64,000 bases of DNA from Atlantibacter sp032062175 (GTDB lineage: Bacteria; Pseudomonadota; Gammaproteobacteria; Enterobacterales; Enterobacteriaceae): contig NZ_DAMBQK010000005.1 in NCBI RefSeq assembly GCF_032062175.1, positions 1 through 64,000 on the forward strand. Reading direction: 5' to 3'. A model generated the notes under the pieces. It was not told the DNA's origin. It was given only the letters and a program-made list of their open reading frames with translations, and searched no databases. Below are positions 52,970 to 61,845 of the stretch, piece by piece; position 1 is the first letter of the stretch; every line of letters starts with the position of its first letter. Both the position numbers and the translations under genes were made by a program.

Positions 52970-55150
52970 ATGGCGTTATCCAGCGCACAAAAAACGCAAA
53001 TCGCAGCGTGGTACAAGGCGTTGCAACTGCAAATCCCCGACTTTATTCCCCGTGCCCCGCAGCGGCAGATGATTGCGGAAGTCGCCAAAACCCTGGCGGG
53101 GGATGAAGGGCGGCATCTGGCGATTGAAGCGCCCACCGGCGTGGGGAAAACCCTGTCGTACCTGATCCCCGGTATCGCCATTGCCCGCGATGAACAAAAA
53201 ACGCTGGTGGTGAGCACCGCCAACGTCGCGTTGCAGGACCAGATCTTCAGCAAGGATTTGCCGCTGCTGAAAAAAATCATCCCGGATTTGCGCTTTACCG
53301 CCGCGTTTGGCCGGGGGCGCTACGTCTGCCCGCGCAACCTCAGCGCGCTGGCCAGCACCGAACCTTCCCAGCAGGATTTACTGGCGTTTCTCGATGACGA
53401 ACTGACGCCTAACAGCCAGGAAGAACAGAAGTTCTGCGCTACGCTGAAAACCGAACTCGACAGCTATAAATGGGATGGCCTGCGCGATCACAGCCACAAG
53501 GCCATTGACGACGACCTATGGCGGCGGTTAAGCACCGATAAAGCCAGCTGCCTGAACCGCAACTGCCATTACTACCGCGAATGCCCGTTTTTTGTGGCGC
53601 GCCGGGAGATCCAGGAAGCGGAAGTGGTGGTGGCTAACCACGCGCTGGTGATGGCGGCGTTGGAGAGCGAATCGGTATTGCCGGAGCCAAAGAACCTGCT
53701 GCTGGTGCTGGATGAAGGCCATCACTTGCCGGATGTGGCGCGCGATGCGCTGGAGATGAGCGCGGAAATCACCGCGCCCTGGTATCGGCTACAGCTTGAC
53801 CTGTTCTGTAAGTTAATCGCCACCTGTCTGGAACAGTTCCGCCCGAAAACCACGCCGCCGCTGGCGACGCCGGAGCGGCTGAACGCCCATTGCGAAGAGC
53901 TTTATGAGCATATCGCTTCGCTGAATAACATCCTCAATCTTTATCTGCCACCGTCCCAGGCGGCGGAGCACCGCTTCGCAATGGGCGAGCTGCCAACGGA
54001 GATTATGGAGATTTGCCAGCGGCTGGCGAAGCTCACCGAGCAACTGCGCGGCCTGGCGGAGCTGTTTTTAAACGATCTCAGCGAGAAAACTGCCAGCCAC
54101 GACGCGGTGCGCCTGCATCGGGTGCTGTTGCAAATGAACCGCGCGCTGGGCATGTTTGAGAGCCAGAGCAAACTGTGGCGGCTGTCGGCAATGGCGCAGG
54201 CCTCCGGCGCGCCAGTCACCAAATGGGCGACCCGCGAGGTGCGCGAAGGCCAGCTGCATCTGTTCTTCCACTGCGTGGGAATACGGGTCAGCGATCAACT
54301 GGAGAAACTGCTGTGGCGCAGCGTGCCGCATATTGTGGTGACCTCCGCCACCCTGCGTTCCCTGAACAGCTTTTCGCGCCTCCAGGAGATGAGCGGCCTG
54401 AAAGACAAAGCGGGGGATCGCTTTGTGGCGCTGGACTCGCCGTTTAATCACGTCGAGCAGGGCAAAATTATCATCCCCCAGATGCACTATGAACCGCTTA
54501 TCGATAATGAAGAGCAGCATCTGGCAGAGATGGCGGCGTTTTTCCGTCAGGAAGTCGAGAGCAAAAAGCATCTCGGTATGTTGGTGCTGTTTGCCAGCGG
54601 GCGCGCCATGCTGCGTTTTCTCGACCATGTTGCTGACCTGCGGCTGTTACTGCTGGTACAGGGCGATAAACCGCGTTCCCGGCTGATCCAACTGCACCGC
54701 CAGCGGGTGGAAAACGGCGAGCGCAGTGTGCTGATTGGTCTGCAATCCTTCGCTGAAGGCCTGGATTTAAAAGGCGATCTGCTGACTCAGGTGCATATTC
54801 ATAAAATTGCCTTCCCGCCCATCGACAGCCCGGTGGTGATCACCGAAGGGGAGTGGCTGAAAAGCCTGAACCGCTATCCGTTTGAAGTACAGAGCCTGCC
54901 GAGTGCGTCCTTTAACCTGATCCAACAGGTAGGGCGCCTGATCCGCAGCCATGAATGCCGGGGCGAAGTGATCATTTACGATAAGCGGCTGCTGACCAAA
55001 AATTACGGCAAACGGCTGCTGGGTGCGCTACCGGTATTCCCGATTGAACGGCCTGAGGTGCCAGGGGTGAAGCCCCTGAAACCCGCAGCGGACAAAGCGC
55101 GGCGGACCAAAGGCGGGGCGTACAGTCGGCGGCGGCGCGCCGGTAAATAG
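52970..55150 (+). CDS. dinG: ATP-dependent helicase DinG
   Basis: 726 aa XPD-like superfamily 2 helicase, 5'-3', that removes R-loops and clears replication-transcription conflicts. Walker A EAPTGVGKTLS is at about 53-63, the Fe-S cysteines in RYVCPRNL and SCLNRNCHYYRECPFF (about 120-205), DEGH box in VLDEGHHLPD near 248, and motif VI VGRLIRSHECRG near 655. It is SOS-induced, with ybiB downstream. Confidence 0.96.
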   Translation: MALSSAQKTQIAAWYKALQLQIPDFIPRAPQRQMIAEVAKTLAGDEGRHLAIEAPTGVGKTLSYLIPGIAIARDEQKTLVVSTANVALQDQIFSKDLPLLKKIIPDLRFTAAFGRGRYVCPRNLSALASTEPSQQDLLAFLDDELTPNSQEEQKFCATLKTELDSYKWDGLRDHSHKAIDDDLWRRLSTDKASCLNRNCHYYRECPFFVARREIQEAEVVVANHALVMAALESESVLPEPKNLLLVLDEGHHLPDVARDALEMSAEITAPWYRLQLDLFCKLIATCLEQFRPKTTPPLATPERLNAHCEELYEHIASLNNILNLYLPPSQAAEHRFAMGELPTEIMEICQRLAKLTEQLRGLAELFLNDLSEKTASHDAVRLHRVLLQMNRALGMFESQSKLWRLSAMAQASGAPVTKWATREVREGQLHLFFHCVGIRVSDQLEKLLWRSVPHIVVTSATLRSLNSFSRLQEMSGLKDKAGDRFVALDSPFNHVEQGKIIIPQMHYEPLIDNEEQHLAEMAAFFRQEVESKKHLGMLVLFASGRAMLRFLDHVADLRLLLLVQGDKPRSRLIQLHRQRVENGERSVLIGLQSFAEGLDLKGDLLTQVHIHKIAFPPIDSPVVITEGEWLKSLNRYPFEVQSLPSASFNLIQQVGRLIRSHECRGEVIIYDKRLLTKNYGKRLLGALPVFPIERPEVPGVKPLKPAADKARRTKGGAYSRRRRAGK

Positions 55151-55227
55151 CTTTCTCTGGTATAACGATAAGAAATCAGGCACTAATAGTGATTTGGTGT
55201 CCTCAACCCATCGCGAGGAGAACTGTC

Positions 55228-56196
55228 GTGGACTACCGCAAAATTATTAAAGAAGTCGGACGGGGCAAAAATCACGCCCGGGATCTGGATCGCGAGACTG
55301 CCCGCGAGCTGTATAGCGCGATGCTGAACGGCGAAGTGCCTGACCTGGAAATGGGCGGCATCCTGATCGCGCTGCGTATTAAAGGCGAAGGCGAGGCGGA
55401 AATGCTCGGCTTTTATGAAGCGATGCAGCAGCAAACCATCCAGTTGACGCCGCCGGTTGCTAAACCAATGCCGATAGTCATCCCCAGCTACAACGGCGCG
55501 CGCAAACAGGCCAACCTGACGCCGCTTTTGGCCGTTTTGCTGAATAAACTCGGTTTCCCGGTGGTGGTGCATGGCGTGAGCGAAGATCCGACGCGCGTTC
55601 TGACACAAACTATTTTTGAGCTAATGGGTATTGAGCCGACGCTCCATACCGGACAGGCGCAGGCCAAACTTGAAGGCCATCATCCGGTATTTATTCCGGT
55701 AAGCGCCCTGTGCCCGCCGCTGGAAAACCAGCTAAATATGCGCTGGCGGATGGGGGTGCGTAACAGCGCCCATACGCTGGCGAAACTGGCGACACCGTTC
55801 GCTGAAGACGCGGCGCTGCGCCTGTCGAGCGTGTCGCATCCTGAGTACATCACCCGAGTGGCGAAATTTTTCAGCGATATCGGCGGGCGCGGCCTGTTGA
55901 TGCACGGCACCGAAGGGGAAGTGTATGCCAACCCGCAGGGCTGCCCGCAAATCAACCTGATTGATGGCCAGGGCGTGCAGATAGTGACTGAACGCCAGAG
56001 CGTACAGGGAGAGGAGCCGATTACGCTCCCGGCGGCGAAAGATCCAGAAACCACCGCGCGCTGGATTGAGCGCTGCATCGCGGGGAGCGAACCGGTTCCG
56101 GCGGCAATTAAACGCCAGCTCGCCTGCTGCCTGGTGGCGACCGGTGAAGCGCAGACTCTCGATGACGCGCTGGTGCGCGTCGCGCAAAGCTATTAA
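55228..56196 (+). CDS. ybiB: TrpD2-family nucleic-acid-binding protein YbiB
   Basis: 322 aa from a GTG at 55228, preceded by GAGGAG. Fold of anthranilate phosphoribosyltransferase (GRGKNHARDLDRETA, IPSYNGARKQANLTPLLA, GVSEDPTRV) but without the enzyme activity; E. coli YbiB binds DNA and RNA and is LexA-linked through dinG. The ATG at 55189 is upstream of the ribosome site. A terminator follows. Confidence 0.93.
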   Translation: MDYRKIIKEVGRGKNHARDLDRETARELYSAMLNGEVPDLEMGGILIALRIKGEGEAEMLGFYEAMQQQTIQLTPPVAKPMPIVIPSYNGARKQANLTPLLAVLLNKLGFPVVVHGVSEDPTRVLTQTIFELMGIEPTLHTGQAQAKLEGHHPVFIPVSALCPPLENQLNMRWRMGVRNSAHTLAKLATPFAEDAALRLSSVSHPEYITRVAKFFSDIGGRGLLMHGTEGEVYANPQGCPQINLIDGQGVQIVTERQSVQGEEPITLPAAKDPETTARWIERCIAGSEPVPAAIKRQLACCLVATGEAQTLDDALVRVAQSY

Positions 56197-56205
56197 TCCG
56201 CGTCC

Positions 56206-56230
56206 AGCCCGTCATCATGACGGGCTTTTT
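56206..56230. terminator. Terminator after ybiB
   Basis: AGCCCGTCA-TCA-TGACGGGCTTTTT on the + strand; it slightly overlaps the ade stop codon on the minus strand. Confidence 0.82.
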
Positions 56231-57995
56231 ACTTATCGACCTCGAGCGCGGTAAAACAGAAATTCTCGCCGTCAAACAGCCCCTGGCTGGTGAGCTTCAG
56301 CGCCGGGATCACCGGCAGCGACAAAAATCCCATCTGAATAAACGGCTCGTCGAGTATCACGCCGCACTGCCGACAGGCGGTTTTTAAGCGATCGATTTGC
56401 TGCGCCAGCTCATCCGCCGTGTTGGTACTCATCAATCCGGCGATGGGTAACGGGAGATGGCTGACGACCGCCCCGTGCTGCGCCACGCACAGCCCGCCGC
56501 CGTCGTGAATGACCTGATTCACTGCGCAAGCCATATCAAACGGGTTACGGCCAATCACCACCAGATTATGGCTGTCGTGACTGACCGTCGAGGCCAGCGC
56601 GCCGTCGCGTAAGCCAAAGCCCATCAGCAGGCCCAGCGCGGCAGGGGTTTGGTGACCGTAACGCTCCAGCACGGCGATATAGCAGATATCATCCCGATCG
56701 AAGGCGCTTTCCGACCACTGATACTCCCGTGCATGGGTAATTAGCTCATTGGGAATGGCTTCAATGGCCCGGTAACGCGCGCCTGGCGTAAGCCTGAGTG
56801 TGAGTTCTGTAGGCGTAACCGTTGCCCGTTGTACCGTATTGCCCAGCGGCGGCGCGGAACGGTTTAATCGCGCTGCTTCATTTGCCTGCAATAGCTGCCC
56901 GCAAACCGGTTTACCTTTCACAAATACGCTCTGCACATTGACCTGACGGGCATCGCTGAGCAACACAATATCCGCCTGTTTGCCGGGGGCGATCAGGCCC
57001 AGATGTTTAAAACCAAAATGACGCGCGGGCGACCAGGATGCCACACGGTACGCCACATGCAGCGGCACGTTGTGCTGATTGATTAACCGACGGATCAGCG
57101 CGTCAATATGGCCCTCGTGGGCGATTTCCCACGGGTTGCGATCGTCGGTGCACAACATGCACTGTGGGCTATTGAACGCTGAAATTAATGGTGCAAGGGC
57201 GTTAAGATTGCGGGCGGCGGACCCTTCGCGGATCATTAACCCCATACCGGCGGCCAGTTTCTCGCGGCCCTCCGCCAGGGTGTGGCTTTCATGGCAGTTT
57301 TCGATGCCTGCGGCGACATAGGCGTTAAGCGCTTTGCCCGATACGCCGGGGCAGTGGCCGTCCAGAGTGAGAGGGCGAAAGGCGTCCAGCTTAGCGAGAA
57401 TGGCGTCATTCCCCTGGATCACGCCCGGATAATCCATCATTTCACCCAGCCCGGTAATCAGCGGATGGTCGCGCCATTTTTCCATTTCGCCGAGCGGGAA
57501 TTCCGCGCCGTTAATATCGCTGCCCGCCAGCGCCGGAACACAGGAGCTCACCTGGATGTACTGGTTTTGCTGGGCCTTTTCCGCGCAGCGTACAAACCAT
57601 TCGAAACCGGCTTCCCCCATTACGTTGACGATTTCATGGGGATCGCACACCAGCGTAGTAAGCCCGCGCGGCAGGGTGGCGGATTCGAATGTGACGGGCG
57701 TCATCATGCTCGATTCAATATGCAGATGGGCGTCGATAAAACCGGGCACCGCCACGGCGTTTTGAGCGTCGATGCGCCGCAGGGCAGGCGCATCCCGATA
57801 GTCGGGCCCGATACCGGCGATGGTTTTGCCTTTGATCGCTATCGGCCCTGGCAGAATGCCGCCGTTGATTAAATCGAGAACGGCGACATTATCAATAATA
57901 TAATCCGCTGCAAGTTCACCCCGCGCCACGGCTAATACTTCCTGCAACGCTTCACGGGTAATTGCATGAAATCCAGAAATTAAATTTGCATTCAT
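56229..57995 (-). CDS. ade: Adenine deaminase Ade
   Basis: 588 aa, the same length as E. coli Ade (YicP). A metal-dependent amidohydrolase that turns adenine into hypoxanthine and ammonia. DAHLHIESSMMTP (HxH), CDPHEI, DGHCPG and CTDDRNPW supply metal ligands. Divergent from the permease gene adeQ, with which it forms a purine-salvage pair. In E. coli K-12 this pair is at about 82 min (yicP-yicO), so it is displaced or independently kept here. Confidence 0.95.
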   Translation of the reverse strand: MNANLISGFHAITREALQEVLAVARGELAADYIIDNVAVLDLINGGILPGPIAIKGKTIAGIGPDYRDAPALRRIDAQNAVAVPGFIDAHLHIESSMMTPVTFESATLPRGLTTLVCDPHEIVNVMGEAGFEWFVRCAEKAQQNQYIQVSSCVPALAGSDINGAEFPLGEMEKWRDHPLITGLGEMMDYPGVIQGNDAILAKLDAFRPLTLDGHCPGVSGKALNAYVAAGIENCHESHTLAEGREKLAAGMGLMIREGSAARNLNALAPLISAFNSPQCMLCTDDRNPWEIAHEGHIDALIRRLINQHNVPLHVAYRVASWSPARHFGFKHLGLIAPGKQADIVLLSDARQVNVQSVFVKGKPVCGQLLQANEAARLNRSAPPLGNTVQRATVTPTELTLRLTPGARYRAIEAIPNELITHAREYQWSESAFDRDDICYIAVLERYGHQTPAALGLLMGFGLRDGALASTVSHDSHNLVVIGRNPFDMACAVNQVIHDGGGLCVAQHGAVVSHLPLPIAGLMSTNTADELAQQIDRLKTACRQCGVILDEPFIQMGFLSLPVIPALKLTSQGLFDGENFCFTALEVDK

Positions 57996-58019
57996 TTATT
58001 TTCTCATTTTGATTTTATT

Positions 58020-58106
58020 AAAATGATACGGTCATGATCATTTTTAATTGGCCGGTTAATTTTAGTTTAGCGAGAGAACAGCAATCAGGTTGTGATTAAT
58101 ATCACT
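58020..58106. promoter_or_regulatory. ade-adeQ divergent regulatory region
   Basis: Two signals are seen: an inverted repeat AAAATGAT-N9-ATCATTTT (58020-58044) close to the ade start, and TGTGATTAATATCACT (58091-58106), a CRP-like site with one mismatch in the core. The regulator of the dyad is not identified. Confidence 0.5.
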
Positions 58107-58192
58107 GAATAAACACAGATGAATGGATTACAAATAAGCGCAGCGCTGCAAATAATAAACGCTAATCCATCATCTCTTTTGGGATATAAAAA

Positions 58193-59527
58193 ATGAATAA
58201 TACGCTGGATGAAATTAAACACGCCGAATCCGGTGGGCTGGCTGGTTATTTTAAATTTAACCAGCATGGCACCACGGCGCGCACCGAAATCATTGCAGGA
58301 TTTACCACCTTTCTGACGATGGTCTATATCGTGTTTGTAAACCCGCAAATTTTGGGCGCAGCCCAGATGGACACCAAAGTGGTGTTCGTCACCACCTGCC
58401 TGATTGCCGGCGTTGGCAGCATTGCCATGGGGTTCATTGCTAACCTTCCGGTGGCGCTGGCTCCGGCGATGGGGCTTAACGCATTTTTCGCCTTCGTGGT
58501 GGTGGGTGCAATCGGCGTAAGTTGGCAGGTAGGGATGGGGGCGATTTTTTGGGGAGCGGTCGGGTTGTTTTTATTAACGCTGTTCCGGGTCCGCTACTGG
58601 ATGATTGCCAATATTCCCATCAGCTTACGTATCGGCATCACCAGCGGAATAGGGCTGTTTATCGCCATGATGGGGTTGAAAAACGCGGGGGTAATCGTCG
58701 CTAATAAAGATACCCTGGTAGCGATTGGCGATCTCAGTTCCCACGGCGTGTTATTAGGTATTGCCGGGTTCTTTATTATTGCAGTCCTGTCGTCACGTAA
58801 TTTTCATGCGGCGGTGCTGGTCTCAATCGTCATTACTTCACTGTGCGGGCTATTTTTTGGCGACGTCCATTTCAGTGGTATTTATTCCGTGCCGCCCAGC
58901 GTGATGAGCGTGATGGGGCAGGTGGATTTATCCGGCGCGTTATCTCTCGATCTGGCAGGGATTATTTTCTCATTCATGTTGATTAACTTATTTGATTCCT
59001 CGGGAACGTTAATTGGCGTAACGGATAAAGCCGGTTTAATCGACAGCGAAGGCAAATTCCCGAATATGAATAAAGCGCTGTACGTTGATAGCTTAAGCTC
59101 GGTCGCCGGGGCGTTTATCGGTACCTCATCAGTGACTGCCTATATTGAAAGCACCTCAGGTGTAGCGGTGGGAGGCAGAACCGGGTTAACCGCCGTGGTG
59201 GTCGGCGCGCTGTTTTTACTGGTGATGTTCTTTTCGCCGCTGGCGGAAATGGTGCCGGGTTACGCCACCGCCGGCGCGCTGATCTTTGTTGGCGTATTAA
59301 TGACCGCCAGCCTTGCGCGCGTTGACTGGAATGACTATACCGAATCGGTGCCGACTTTTATCACGACCGTGATGATGCCGTTCAGTTTTTCAATTACCGA
59401 AGGGATCGCGTTGGGGTTTATGAGCTATTGCGTGATGAAGGTGTTCACCGGACGCTGGCGGGAGCTGAACTTATGCGTGGTGGTCGTCGCGCTGTTGTTT
59501 GCCCTGAAAATCGCGTTTATCGATTAA
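58193..59527 (+). CDS. adeQ: Purine (adenine) permease of the AzgA-like NCS2 family, AdeQ
   Basis: 444 aa with about 13-14 TM helices, the same length as E. coli AdeQ (YicO) and very similar along its length. Family marks: GFTTFLTMVYIVFVNP, LAPAMGLNAFFAF, FSFMLINLFDSSGTL and TSSVTAYIESTSGV. It takes up adenine by proton symport. GGGATATAAA precedes the ATG. Confidence 0.93.
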   Translation: MNNTLDEIKHAESGGLAGYFKFNQHGTTARTEIIAGFTTFLTMVYIVFVNPQILGAAQMDTKVVFVTTCLIAGVGSIAMGFIANLPVALAPAMGLNAFFAFVVVGAIGVSWQVGMGAIFWGAVGLFLLTLFRVRYWMIANIPISLRIGITSGIGLFIAMMGLKNAGVIVANKDTLVAIGDLSSHGVLLGIAGFFIIAVLSSRNFHAAVLVSIVITSLCGLFFGDVHFSGIYSVPPSVMSVMGQVDLSGALSLDLAGIIFSFMLINLFDSSGTLIGVTDKAGLIDSEGKFPNMNKALYVDSLSSVAGAFIGTSSVTAYIESTSGVAVGGRTGLTAVVVGALFLLVMFFSPLAEMVPGYATAGALIFVGVLMTASLARVDWNDYTESVPTFITTVMMPFSFSITEGIALGFMSYCVMKVFTGRWRELNLCVVVVALLFALKIAFID

Positions 59528-59557
59528 AAAAAAAAGCCCGTCCAGGGCCGGACGGGC
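59526..59557 (-). terminator. Terminator after ybiJ (minus strand)
   Basis: GCCCGTCC-N6-GGACGGGC followed on the minus strand by ten T residues. On the + strand it lacks a T tract, so it does not clearly end adeQ. Confidence 0.75.
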
Positions 59558-59611
59558 AAACAAGGGTAACAGCAGAGTCAAAGATTGAGGGTAATAAGTC
59601 AGAAGCCTGAA

Positions 59612-59872
59612 TTATTTGTAGATAACCGCAGTACCGCTGATTTTGTTGTTGGTGTTCGCAGAGGTAATGGCGTAGCTGGTGGCGCCCGCAGCTTCTGCTT
59701 TAGCAGCCAGTTTCGCTTCCAGGCCATCCAGGGTCATTGCGCCGTCAGCAGAAACCACGCCAATTTTGTTTAAACCGCTGGTATCAGCCGGGTTGATGGA
59801 TTGCGCAGCGAAAGCACCGAAAGATAAAGTAGAAAAAATCAGAGCGGCAGCAGCATATTTAGTGGTTTTCAT
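59612..59872 (-). CDS. ybiJ: DUF1471 (YhcN/YbiJ) family periplasmic peptide YbiJ
   Basis: 86 aa. Signal peptide ends FGAFA before AQSIN; the mature peptide has the DUF1471 pattern NKIGVVSADGAMTLDGLEAKLAAKAEAAGA and ends SGTAVIYK. The start at 59872 follows GAGGAATATCTG; the longer frame to 59935 is not conserved. Members are small stress-induced periplasmic proteins tied to biofilm and peroxide response. Confidence 0.93.
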   Translation of the reverse strand: MKTTKYAAAALIFSTLSFGAFAAQSINPADTSGLNKIGVVSADGAMTLDGLEAKLAAKAEAAGATSYAITSANTNNKISGTAVIYK

Positions 59873-60149
59873 CAGATATTCCTCGTAAGTTATTCTGTAA
59901 ATGTGACGTTGTTCCGTCGATGTGATAAGTATCACGGTTTTTTACGAGAGAGAAAATCTAAACAAATTGACGGCGTCGTTCTAAAAATTTGAACATCTGA
60001 TAATATATTGATTTATATAAAATATTGTCTGTAAATTGTCCCTTTTATCTCAGCGATTCGTCATTGGCACTCAAGAGGGCATTAATTGCCAATATCTTTT
60101 CAAATATTGGTGCGCTGAATAGCAATCGCTTGCCTGGCTGTATAAAAAA
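59873..60149. other. ybiJ promoter region
   Basis: About 280 bp between ybiJ and the structured element behind mcbA, AT-rich and carrying the ybiJ leader. No gene or recognisable RNA seen. K-12 has ybiI, ybiX and fiu in the ybiJ-mcbA interval; none is present here. Confidence 0.5.
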
Positions 60150-60170
60150 AGCCCGCTACGTCGTCGGGCT
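60140..60170 (-). terminator. Terminator of mcbA
   Basis: On the minus strand AGCCCG-ACGACGTAG-CGGGCT followed by seven T residues. Its right arm is shared with the 14-bp outer inverted repeat, so the two structures are mutually exclusive. Confidence 0.7.
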
Positions 60171-60266
60171 TAGGCGGAAGGGACATTGCTCTGAAATCGA
60201 CAGGTGCGGGTGATTTCAGAGCTAACTGCATTCACGGAGACGCTAAGGCAAGCGACGTAGCGGGCT
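60150..60266 (-). repeat. 117-bp nested inverted repeat downstream of mcbA
   Basis: The ends AGCCCGCTACGTCG (60150-60163) and CGACGTAGCGGGCT (60253-60266) are perfect 14-bp inverted repeats. Inside, GCTCTGAAATC (60188-60198) and GATTTCAGAGC (60212-60222) form an 11-bp hairpin. The right end is 9 bp past the mcbA stop on the minus strand, so the element would be in its 3' transcript. Confidence 0.85.
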
Positions 60267-60275
60267 GCGGGAAAG

Positions 60276-60536
60276 TTATTTGTAAATCGTGGCGGTGCCA
60301 AACATGGTGTTATCACCGCTGGCGGAATTAACGATGTACCCTTTCGCTCCCTCTTCACGGGCTTTCTCAGCCAGTTTATCTTCCAGATCGCTGAGGTCAC
60401 GCGCGCCGCTTGCCGAAACGGTACCGGCCGGGCGGAGTTGATTTGAGCTACTGTCCAGCATGACAGGCGCAGCGTGCGTCACAAAGGCGAAAGAAGAAAG
60501 GGCAAGGGCGGTGGATAACGCGAGCAATTTTTTCAT
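60276..60536 (-). CDS. mcbA: DUF1471 family periplasmic peptide McbA
   Basis: 86 aa. Signal peptide ends VTHAAP; mature part SNQLRPAGTVSASGARDLSDLEDKL.. ends MFGTATIYK, close to E. coli McbA (YbiM), an MqsR-controlled colanic-acid-linked biofilm protein. It is a paralogue of ybiJ, 400 bp away. AGAGGATGTAATT precedes the ATG. Confidence 0.92.
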   Translation of the reverse strand: MKKLLALSTALALSSFAFVTHAAPVMLDSSSNQLRPAGTVSASGARDLSDLEDKLAEKAREEGAKGYIVNSASGDNTMFGTATIYK

Positions 60537-60912
60537 AATTACATCCTCTGGGGTGTCACAGCGCTGATTTAATGATTCAGCTTTTTAAGTGTAGGAGGCT
60601 AATTATGTGATACAACGCAAAAAATTGACGGTCTTGTGCTTATTTTTTGAACAACATATCTTGACGAAGCATGACACTACGATGAAATTTAACCCCATGA
60701 TTTTAAGTCTCTTTTTTCGGTTTATCCCGCGTACTCGGTGAAACGCACCGTCAGTGTGCAATTTTCTTTCGCGAACTTTGCATTTTCTGAACGTTGACGC
60801 GGCGGTTATGCGCCCATTCCGCACTTTTTCGCCACCCGGAGCGGGAAAATAGTGCGGCGATATTTACCCTGGGCCAGCGAGCGGGTATTGTACGCGCCCA
60901 CCAGGGAGAAAC
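60537..60912. other. mcbA / rlmF divergent intergenic region
   Basis: 376 bp. It carries the mcbA leader near 60540-60600 and the rlmF leader near 60900. No gene, repeat or known RNA found between. Confidence 0.5.
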
Positions 60913-61845
60913 ATGATGACGACCAAACCCGGCCTGCACCCGCGCAACCGCCACCAAAACCGTTATGACTTTACCGCTCTGCAACAGGCAAGCCCTGCGC
61001 TGACGGCGTTTGTGCGCCGCTCGCCCGCCGGGGAGCCGACGATTGATTTTGCCGATCCGCTGGCGGTCAAAGCGCTTAACCGGGCGCTGCTGGCCCATCA
61101 TTATCAGGTCAAAAACTGGGACATCCCTGACGGCTTTCTCTGCCCGCCCGTGCCGGGGCGTGCGGATTATGTGCATCATCTGGCGGATTTGCTGGCGCAA
61201 AGCAACAACGGCGTGGTGCCGCGTGATGCCACAGTGCTCGACATCGGGGTTGGCGCAAACTGCATTTATCCGCTGATTGGTCATCATGAATACGGCTGGC
61301 GATTCACCGGCAGCGAAGTAAATGACGAGGCGTTAAAAAGCGCGAATGCGATTATTCTCGCCAATCCTGGGTTGAATAAAGCCATTCGCCTGCGCCGCCA
61401 GAAAACGCCGGGGACGATCCTTAACGGCATCATCCATAAAAATGAGTTTTACGATGCCACGATGTGTAACCCGCCGTTCCATGATTCCCAGGCGACCGCG
61501 GCGGCCAGCAGCGAGCGTAAACGCCGCAATCTGGGGCTTAATGACAACCCGCAACTGAATTTCGGCGGTCAGCAGCAGGAGTTGTGGTGCGAAGGCGGAG
61601 AAGTGGCATTTATCACAACGCTTATCCAGGAAAGCAAAACTTTTGCCCGCCAGGTGATGTGGTTTACCACCCTGGTGTCGAAAGGGGACAATCTGCCGGG
61701 GCTGTATCGCGTACTGCAACAGGTGGGCGTGGAAAAAGTGGTGAAGGTAGAAATGGCGCAGGGGCAAAAACAGAGCCGTTTTATCGCCTGGACTTTCCAG
61801 AATGACGCCCAACGTTCCCGCCGGGCGTCGTCCGTTTCCCGCTAA
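60913..61845 (+). CDS. rlmF: 23S rRNA (adenine1618-N6)-methyltransferase RlmF
   Basis: 310 aa (E. coli 308). SAM motif I is LDIGVGANCIYPL (about 114) and the catalytic N6-adenine motif NPPF is in CNPPFHDS (about 194). The first ATG (60913) is used as it aligns with E. coli; GGGAG precedes it. The gene ends 1 bp from convergent ybiO. Confidence 0.95.
   Translation: MMTTKPGLHPRNRHQNRYDFTALQQASPALTAFVRRSPAGEPTIDFADPLAVKALNRALLAHHYQVKNWDIPDGFLCPPVPGRADYVHHLADLLAQSNNGVVPRDATVLDIGVGANCIYPLIGHHEYGWRFTGSEVNDEALKSANAIILANPGLNKAIRLRRQKTPGTILNGIIHKNEFYDATMCNPPFHDSQATAAASSERKRRNLGLNDNPQLNFGGQQQELWCEGGEVAFITTLIQESKTFARQVMWFTTLVSKGDNLPGLYRVLQQVGVEKVVKVEMAQGQKQSRFIAWTFQNDAQRSRRASSVSR

Noticed and set aside
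60672..60720. Short peptide frames in the mcbA-rlmF gap
   Set aside because: Fewer than 20 codons, no ribosome site and no resemblance to known small proteins.
61803..61828. Hairpin GACGCCC..GGGCGTC at the end of rlmF as a terminator
   Set aside because: It lies inside the coding sequence and is followed by a mixed, not T-rich, stretch.
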